NCBI RefSeq assembly: GCF_003286085.1
Contig: NW_020825332.1
Location: forward strand, 186,001-250,000
Direction: 5' to 3'
Length of the DNA: 64,000 nucleotides
DNA from: Drosophila persimilis
Lineage: Eukaryota > Arthropoda > Insecta > Diptera > Drosophilidae
Every line of letters begins with the position of its first letter. Within the stretch, counting starts at the first letter, position 1. The notes under the pieces were generated by a model, which ran no database searches, was not told the DNA's origin, and saw nothing but the letters and a program-made list of their open reading frames with translations. The translations under genes were made by a program, and so were the position numbers. Below, piece by piece: positions 56,160 through 64,000 of this stretch.

Positions 56160-57392
56160 TTAACTATTGAAAAAACGACGCGTCCAGTTTCGGACCATCG
56201 GCTGCGGCTTGCTGGACTTTTTCAACTCTTCGGCCATCATTTTCTCGCTGAGTTTTTGCTGGTTTTCACGGAACTTGGCCACGGGATCCTTGAACTGGCT
56301 GTAGTACTGCAGCACCTCGCGAACGTCCTCGATCTCACTGATGCCGAGAACAGTCAGAAACGAGACCAGATCGAACAACGCCGTGTCGTCGTCGTTGCCG
56401 GACCATCGGGGTATCGAGAATGTGTTCTTCGGATGCAGCTTCGTTGAGTTCTTGTCCCAGTCCACGACTACCACACGCTTCAGATCGCGGTTAAGATTGT
56501 CCAGGTTCTTAACGTGGTGGCCATCCACAAAGTGTGTAGAGTCGCGCACTAGACGGTACATTATGTAGCCGTTTGGATCGAGGGCGTCGAGCAGCGGAAA
56601 CACAGTAATTCCCTGCTCCGCCGTGTAGATGACGATCTCAAAGTACTTGGCACACTCGCTGAGGAACAGGTCCACGCCGGGACGCTTCTTGAAGCGCCAG
56701 CCCGTCTTGTATGTCCAGTCAGGGTGTATGAGGACATCCTTGACCTCGAGCACCAAGGTATAGGGCGGCTGCACGTAGGGCGCCAGCAGTTCGTCTGGCA
56801 GTAGCTTCTGACTCGAAGGCTCTTGTATGAACTGCGTAAACCTATTCACCGTCCGCCAGGTTCGACCGATATACTGTTGGATTTCCGGCAATTTGCTAAA
56901 CTCATCGTCGGCCACGTTTCCCTCCTCGTCGAGCGGTGGCTTGCCGAAGAAATATATGGCCCAAAACGAGAACAGCAAGCCGCCCATGCCGAAGGCACTC
57001 AATCCCAGCTTCATTCGCCTCCAGGCCCGCTCGAACTCCGCCTTCTCCTCCTCCTCTTCGCGCTTCTGGCGTCGCTGGCTTTCCTCATCCTGCGGCTGGA
57101 TCGAGGTTTGCGGAAATAGTTTCGATAGAATTTCCGTATGCGTCTTCTCAAAGGTCGAGTAGCGTCGATGAGCAGAAGAGACCAGCGATGAGGGTCGATC
57201 CATCGAGATACCAAAAATGATTCTACAGCTCTGGCTTTGGCTCTGGTCCTGACTCTGGTTCTGGCCCCCTTCCTGTGCAGTCGAACCCGTTGCGTCGACC
57301 ATGGTGGGCACCGCACCTGAAGTAAGCAGCCGCGACCTGCGGCCAAACCGTGCTCGTCTGCAGTGGAGCCGCGCGATGGCCCTTAAAGTCAT
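56160..57392 (-). CDS. TIM50-family subunit of the TIM23 mitochondrial import complex (tiny tim type)
   Basis: Inner-membrane receptor that passes presequence proteins to TIM23. The intronless frame from the ATG at 57392 gives 410 residues. It starts with an Arg-rich, acid-free presequence (MTLRAIARLHCRRARFGRRS), followed by a Lys/Glu-rich segment, one membrane segment near residues 130-152 (GMGGLLFSFWAIYFF), and an FCP1/NLI-like domain facing the intermembrane space (TGWRFKKRPGVDLFLSECA, EIVIYTAEQGITVFPLLDAL, FVDGHHVKNLDNLNRDLKRV). The phosphatase DxDxT motif is replaced by LEVKDVL, as in animal TIM50, so no phosphatase activity is expected. Drosophila has three such genes (ttm2, ttm3, ttm50); the lack of introns and the location could fit ttm2, but I cannot decide. 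Confidence 0.92.
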   Translation of the reverse strand: MTLRAIARLHCRRARFGRRSRLLTSGAVPTMVDATGSTAQEGGQNQSQDQSQSQSCRIIFGISMDRPSSLVSSAHRRYSTFEKTHTEILSKLFPQTSIQPQDEESQRRQKREEEEEKAEFERAWRRMKLGLSAFGMGGLLFSFWAIYFFGKPPLDEEGNVADDEFSKLPEIQQYIGRTWRTVNRFTQFIQEPSSQKLLPDELLAPYVQPPYTLVLEVKDVLIHPDWTYKTGWRFKKRPGVDLFLSECAKYFEIVIYTAEQGITVFPLLDALDPNGYIMYRLVRDSTHFVDGHHVKNLDNLNRDLKRVVVVDWDKNSTKLHPKNTFSIPRWSGNDDDTALFDLVSFLTVLGISEIEDVREVLQYYSQFKDPVAKFRENQQKLSEKMMAEELKKSSKPQPMVRNWTRRFFNS

Positions 57393-57659
57393 TTGCAATT
57401 CGCAAAATCCAGACCGACTGCTTCGATATTATTGTATGTACTTGAATTTAAATTATAAATTTAAGATTTTGCTGCTTCAAAAAAAAAAACGGCAGTATTT
57501 TGTTTATTTCGTTTTGCTTGTTTTCGAAAAATGAAATTTTGTCTCAGACAGCCGACTGGCGAATGATATTTGGATAGGAGAAATATATACCTACGACTCA
57601 CAACAAAATCAATGCTGCTCCCTGTTGTTTTTGTTATATACATCTTTATACTACAGGAC

Positions 57660-58310
57660 CACAGGAGGTATTTCGAACCAACCAATAACTCAAAGCTTCC
57701 TGTTTTGTTTTACTTTCTCATTAGAAGACTTGGACAAAGTCAGTCTGGATCCCAGCCACCAAGACATCGAAGGAAGCGAGGCGGCGGACGTACTAGCTAA
57801 GGAAGGGCTGGCGAATATAAGAACCGAGAACGTGCCGGTCTCCCTAAGAACGCTGCAAGACGATCTAGAGAAGCAGGCCAGATCACAAACCGAAAGTAGG
57901 TGGAGGAGTACCACCACCTGCAGAACCTCGAAAATCATGTGCAAAGAACGCAATAAGAAACTCAGCCACTACCTACTGAACCTACCACGGAAGAACTGCA
58001 GATTGTTGGTGGGAATATAAACAGGTCACTGTCTGGCTGCGGCACATGCAACAAAGCTAGGCATCAACAACAGAGACAGTTGTAGGAAATGTGATGAACC
58101 TGGGGCAATCGAAACCCTGGAACATCTCATCTGCAACTGTCCGGCTCTCTCTCAAGGACAAGGAGGAAATACCTGGGCGCCCCGGTGCTGGCATCGCTGG
58201 ATGATGCCTCTAAGAGGACGCCACAGGAAATGATGGCCTACGCCAGGACCATACTGGCCTATGCGTAGCCCCGCTGAGGGCCGTCCGGGTTAACCTAACC
58301 TAACCTTAGT
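57660..58310 (+). mobile_element. 3' relic of a non-LTR retrotransposon (RNase H and zinc tail, LOA/I-like)
   Basis: The frame through 57745-58018 contains DPSHQDIEGSEAADVLAKEG, the C-terminal RNase H motif of I/LOA-clade LINEs. Past a stop at 58018-58020 another frame gives CRKCDEPGAIETLEHLICNC, the usual zinc-knuckle tail. Frames shift and stop, so it is dead. It ends near 58310 in a TTAACCTAACCTAACCTTA repeat, likely the LINE 3' tail. It separates the TIM50 gene from the DEAD-box gene. Clade naming is tentative. Confidence 0.75.
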
Positions 58311-58395
58311 AGTTGGCCTACGTAGGACATGCTTTCAAAAACGGGTTTAAATATGCCACAAATGGCGGGTCTCGCTTTTGCGCAGTGCAACGGCG

Positions 58396-58413
58396 TATCG
58401 ATGTATCGATGAG
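58396..58413. promoter_or_regulatory. Tandem TATCGATG (DRE-like) upstream of the DEAD-box gene
   Basis: Two overlapping-register copies of TATCGAT (GTATCGATGTATCGATGA) lie about 160 bp upstream of the first ATG of the helicase. DRE-like sites are common in fly housekeeping promoters, so this is a good candidate core promoter element. Confidence 0.45.
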
Positions 58414-58570
58414 ATATAATCCCAGCAAAATCTCATCGAACAAATGCGAATTGTCACAGTCCAAGTGCATTCCACCACGGATAGATATATTTCCAACTGA
58501 GATACAACTGAAGATGCTTGCTCTGGAAATACCCAATTTTATTGGCCCCTGTTGAGAGAAAAATCCAATT

Positions 58571-60391
<1,821 letters not shown>

Positions 60392-60566
60392 ATCCTCGCT
60401 AGTGTTTCTTGAGCCAAATAAAATGAAACTTTTTAAAAGCTTTCAATGAAAACTATGTTTTTGAATGTTTTTGTTTACAAAATGTACGATCTTACTTTTA
60501 GAAAACCCACTTATGAATGCTAGTGCTATAAAATTTGTTGCTCCACCTCACGCCTTCAGGCCTGCT

Positions 60567-61606
60567 CTACTCCTGCGGTGCAGTGCGACGAGGAGTGCCT
60601 GCAAGGAACATTTGATCTATTAATAGTTTTATTACGACACCTTGGGGATGATAGTCACCTTTATCCTTCTGTTTGCGCTCCTTTGCGGCTCGGTTCGGGC
60701 CGTGGTGCTTTCCTTCAGGCGAGCTGCCAGTTCCCTTGCACTTTTTGTTGACGGTACGCACTGGATCACAGTTCTGATCGCTGGCCCCGACTCCCTCTGC
60801 CTGCAACTTATCCTCGCGCGTCATTTGTCCAGCGGTGCACGGTGTCCAAGTGCCCTTCTCATATCGACATCCTTGGAGATAAGTACAAATAAATTGTGTG
60901 AAATCGTAGTGTTGGTTTTAACCCACCTTTCTTGCACTTCTTCTGTATGGTTCGTGTTGGCAGGCAGTTCTGCTCCCCTTTCTTCAGAGACAGAATTCGA
61001 GTGCGCATGTTGGACTTGGCATCGCAGTTCGACCAGGCGCTCTTCGCATACCGGCAAGTGGACGCTGCAAATAGCGAAAAAAAATGTTTAATTCAAGGTT
61101 CCAGTCGATTACTCGAAGAATTTCTCACCAGTTTCGGAAGCCTTTGCCTTGGGTCCTGGCCGTTTGCCCCCTGGATGGGACTGATGTCCATGCTGTTGTT
61201 GCTTTATTACCTGCCGCTGCTGCTTGTCACTATTTTTGTGGCCTTGCTTGTGCTTCGGCTGCGCCGGGTGCTGAGCGACTGCACTGACATTCTCCGCGAC
61301 CGCATGCTTCTTGTGGCCCGTCCTGGACTTGTGGCCGCCGGCTTGTTGCAAATTATCCTGCGATCTGTTCGATTTACGGTTGTTTCTCATGCGCTGGCCA
61401 TCCACATTGGTTGCGGGAGAGACTGTCTCCTCCGGCAGTGCCCCACGGGCCGCCCGGACAAGCGTATCGCCGGAGCGAGTCTTCATCACCAGGCGCACGC
61501 CATCAGAGACCTCTTCGCCATTAATCAATGAGGGGATATCCGCCAGCACCAGCAGCACAAAATTCAGCACCGTTAGTGCGGACGCAGATGTAACTATGAG
61601 ATTCAT
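60567..61606 (-). CDS. miple2: Secreted pleiotrophin/midkine homologue, midkine and pleiotrophin 2
   Basis: Heparin-binding growth factor of the PTN/MK family, secreted. Coding exons 61606-61129, 61064-60927, 60871-60659 and 60598-60567, with clean signals and phases, give 286 residues. The N-terminus has a hydrophobic signal peptide (LIVTSASALTVLNFVLLVLA). A long His/Lys/Gln-rich basic segment follows. Two Cys-rich half-domains come next: STCRYAKSAWSNCDAKSNMR with CLPTRTIQKKCKK, and CRYEKGTWTPCTAGQMTRED with CDPVRTVNKKCK. The protein ends in a Lys/Arg-rich tail. Length fits Drosophila miple2 (longer) better than miple1; linkage to E(bx)-RhoGEF3 matches 61A-B. No second miple copy is seen in this window. 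The start is the first ATG before the signal peptide. Confidence 0.9.
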
Positions 61607-63440
61607 TGCTTGCTTTCAAAGTCTGAAACTAAAAGCAATAGGAATACGAAAACGAATAGGAGTAAGTAGTGGTCGAGGAGGTGCAGGAGGTGCAGGAGGT
61701 GGCTCGTGTTCCGTCCACTCAAAGTTCAATTCAAACAATTGAAAACTTTACTGCCAAGCTCCTACAGTCATGGATACGAGTATATGTACTAGCATGTATG
61801 TACGGGTATGTGGGAGGAGGCACATTTATGTACATACATCTGAGACCACCAAATGATATTCCAAACATATGTATCTGACAATATCCCTTGTCAAAATCGT
61901 ACAATTTGTGCGGTCAAAAAAAAAAACAAATACATGTACATATGTATGTATGTATTCTGCTGAAAACATAATCAAAAGTAAACATGCATAGCGATGGGAA
62001 CGAATTGAAAGCTGAATAAATACAGCAACAACAAAAAATACATCTCTCTCTGTGATTCTGACGCTGCACATCTGGCAGTCATGTGGGAAAGCTGAAGATG
62101 AAGAATAGTTCCACGATGAGCACATAAAGCAGATGATTTTGAACCATATAAAATGTATTATACATTTATTTGACTTCAATGGAATACTGAATACTGATTC
62201 TGACCAGAACTTGGGAGGCTGTGCCGGTTGGTCGGGGATTCTTATTTTGCCATTTCAGATACACATACATATGTACATACATACATACATCGTTAGATAT
62301 GTATGTGCAGGACGAAGTTCTTCTCTCTTACCTTTCATTTAAAATTGCATTTGCAGTCGTATCCGAATTAGTGCCAAAAATGAGCAGCTTTTGGGGTTTT
62401 CTTTCGGACTTTCTTCCTGGATGAAAAACAAAAAAAAAAACAGGAAGGTGAGCTTAAACAATGCTGCGCGCGCACAAATCACGAATGATGACAATCACAC
62501 AAAGAAACTCACTCAAATGGTAGGAGACACTGTCCCGGGAAATGAGGAAACTGGGGAAACTGAGGAAAATGGACGCACAAGACAAGTTGTTACTTCACAA
62601 ACAAAAATATCTAGCTAACTAAAGCCAAAGAAATGTCTTGGGCAAATCGATTTTTACTGTTAGACTCTGCAACAGCGGAGGGATCGCGATTCGTCACGAT
62701 CGGAGCTGAAAATTGAATTGAATTTTTTGAATTGGAATTGAGGATTGTGCTCATGAAGTGGTTCGCTTCACTCACGGCTGGAGCTGTCTCTTTTGCGCTC
62801 TCTCTCCCGCTCTGGCTCTTCCTCTGGCTCTTGCTCTTGCGCTCAATGAAATGGGAGCGAAATGAGATGGTTTCTTATGCCGTCAACATTTTTATATGTA
62901 TGTACCTAAGCATGTACAAGCATGCATACAGACATTTGTATGCATGTAGATATGTACATATGTTCGTGTCCAGTGTTTACTTTTTAATAAATCTCGAATG
63001 CATTCTTATCAGTAACAAAAATACATTACATACGATTATTTACATATGTACATATGCATATATGTATGTGTGTATATTCATGCTAGCCTTTGCTGTCGTT
63101 CGTGTCTGCATGTGTGCGCATGTATGTATGCAATATGCAAGAAGATTGTGCATACATACATATAAAGTGAATGTAAACAATGACCACACATTGTGTAACA
63201 GATTGGAGTTCTTTCTTCGACCAGCCGCACAGAAACATACATGCATACAAATTTATATATATGTATGTATATATGTTTGGGCAGATATGAGCGTGTGTAT
63301 GTATATCGAAGTACACAGTTTTGAGCAAGTTTGAGCGGACATTCTCTCAAAACAAGTTTCGAGTGACTTTACAGCCGAGCACTGGGGCAGATTCAAAGGG
63401 AATGGAATCGAAAAAATGTGCATACATACCGACACATGCA
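61607..63440. other. Microsatellite-rich spacer, likely upstream region of miple2
   Basis: No supported gene. Purine/pyrimidine runs (GCTCTCTCTCCCGCTCT near 62796-62812) and a GGTGCAGGAGGTGCAGGAGG repeat (61679-61703) occur near the ends. ACATATGTATG-type tetranucleotide repeats are dense at 61925-61960, 62257-62302, 62880-63160 and 63240-63305. The miple2 promoter and 5' UTR should lie in the left part. Confidence 0.5.
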
Positions 63441-63970
63441 AGTTAACGTACCCAATTCCATTGAGCTCTTATACGAGTTGTAAACAATCTTTGGCTTTCC
63501 AAAACGAAAACAATTTCAATCTTGGGCCTCCGCCTAATTGATTTCTAAGATGTACAATCTCAAGCGCCCCCGCCGCAACCCCAATCTTTGACACTCGCCT
63601 AAATGGAAAACCAATGTTTGCCCACACCCGGCTTCTCATAAACAATCTCACTCCCGGCTTTCTGCAGATCCTGCACTTTAGGCCTTTTACAGTTCTCTCT
63701 TTGGATGACGAAATCCAATACTCGGGATGGCGAAATCAATTGAAATGTTTATAGAAAAACGATTCCCGAAAGGGATCAACGATGCAAAGATCAGAAAGTT
63801 CAAATCAGTCTTGATCCAGCAGCGACACCGCAAAGTCTAGCTCAATATTAAGATCGCGCAATCCCTTGCCCGGAATTCCTTTGTGACCCTCTACTTAAAT
63901 CTATATCAGTGAAGTTCGAAGTAAAATAAAAACTTTTTAAAAACACAATCCGCTACCGCAGTTGTTTAAT
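63441..63970 (+). mobile_element. 5' LTR of a gypsy-group LTR retrotransposon
   Basis: The right boundary is set by the primer-binding site at 63971. The LTR ends TTGTTTAAT; its start is best placed at AGTTAAC (63441), because gypsy-type LTRs commonly begin AGTTA, but this is not confirmed by a second LTR or a target duplication. An AATAAA at about 63926-63931 would be the poly(A) signal. The body of the element lies outside the window. Confidence 0.7.
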
Positions 63971-63988
63971 TGGCGCCCAACGTGGGGC
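63971..63988 (+). other. tRNA-Lys primer-binding site of the retroelement
   Basis: TGGCGCCCAACGTGGGGC is complementary to the 3' end of fly tRNA-Lys including the CCA (…GCCCCACGTTGGGCGCCA), as expected directly after a 5' LTR. This is the firmest mark of the element. Confidence 0.88.
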
Positions 63989-64000
63989 GACGTTGTCTAA

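Noticed and set aside
58290-58310. TTAACCTAACCTAACC array as interstitial telomere
   Set aside because: Fly telomeres are retroelement-based, and the array directly follows the LINE relic, so it is better read as the LINE 3' tail.

Overview
This is a eukaryotic window from a Drosophila-type genome. Genes are split by short GT-AG introns, many of them 50-80 bp, and introns and intergenic DNA are rich in microsatellites and transposon relics. The linkage of E(bx)/Nurf301, RhoGEF3 and a miple gene matches cytological region 61A-B of D. melanogaster (Muller element D). The larger proteins, the repeat types and the extra genes fit a species outside the melanogaster group; an obscura-group fly is my inference and is not proven.

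Layout. (1) 1-3277, minus: an unrecognised multi-exon gene encoding at least seven copies of a ~90-110 residue module; its 3' end runs off the left edge. (2) 3278-5060: mostly AT-rich DNA with a decayed ABCC-transporter exon and an unexplained ORF. (3) 5061-18644, minus: E(bx), encoding NURF301/BPTF, the large subunit of the NURF remodeller. I resolved 12 coding exons whose phases all agree, plus a second first exon, a read-through short isoform and an optional exon extension. (4) 18645-21829: spacer with a dense CGATA cluster that may be an insulator. (5) 21830-53413, minus: RhoGEF3, a Rho-family exchange factor (SH3-DH-PH) with three alternative 5' starts and a separate alternative C-terminal block that ends before the GEF exons. 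All candidate mRNAs keep frame by my exon arithmetic. (6) 53414-56159: spacer with a Tc1/mariner-like relic and a small Cys-containing ORF. (7) 56160-57392, minus: a TIM50-family mitochondrial import protein. (8) 57660-58310: 3' relic of a LINE. (9) 58571-60391, plus: a DDX5/DDX17-type DEAD-box helicase with a disturbed 5' end. (10) 60567-61606, minus: a pleiotrophin/midkine homologue, best matched to miple2. (11) 61607-63440: microsatellite-rich spacer. (12) 63441-64000: the 5' LTR and tRNA-Lys primer-binding site of a gypsy-group retroelement that continues beyond the right edge.

The genes do not form a pathway; they are neighbours that serve chromatin remodelling, Rho signalling, mitochondrial import, RNA metabolism and growth-factor signalling. 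The richest biology is in isoform architecture: E(bx) can make NURF301 with or without its histone-reading C-terminus, and RhoGEF3 can join a very long disordered N-terminus either to the GEF core or to an alternative disordered tail. The best candidate for an undescribed system is the seven-module protein at the left edge.
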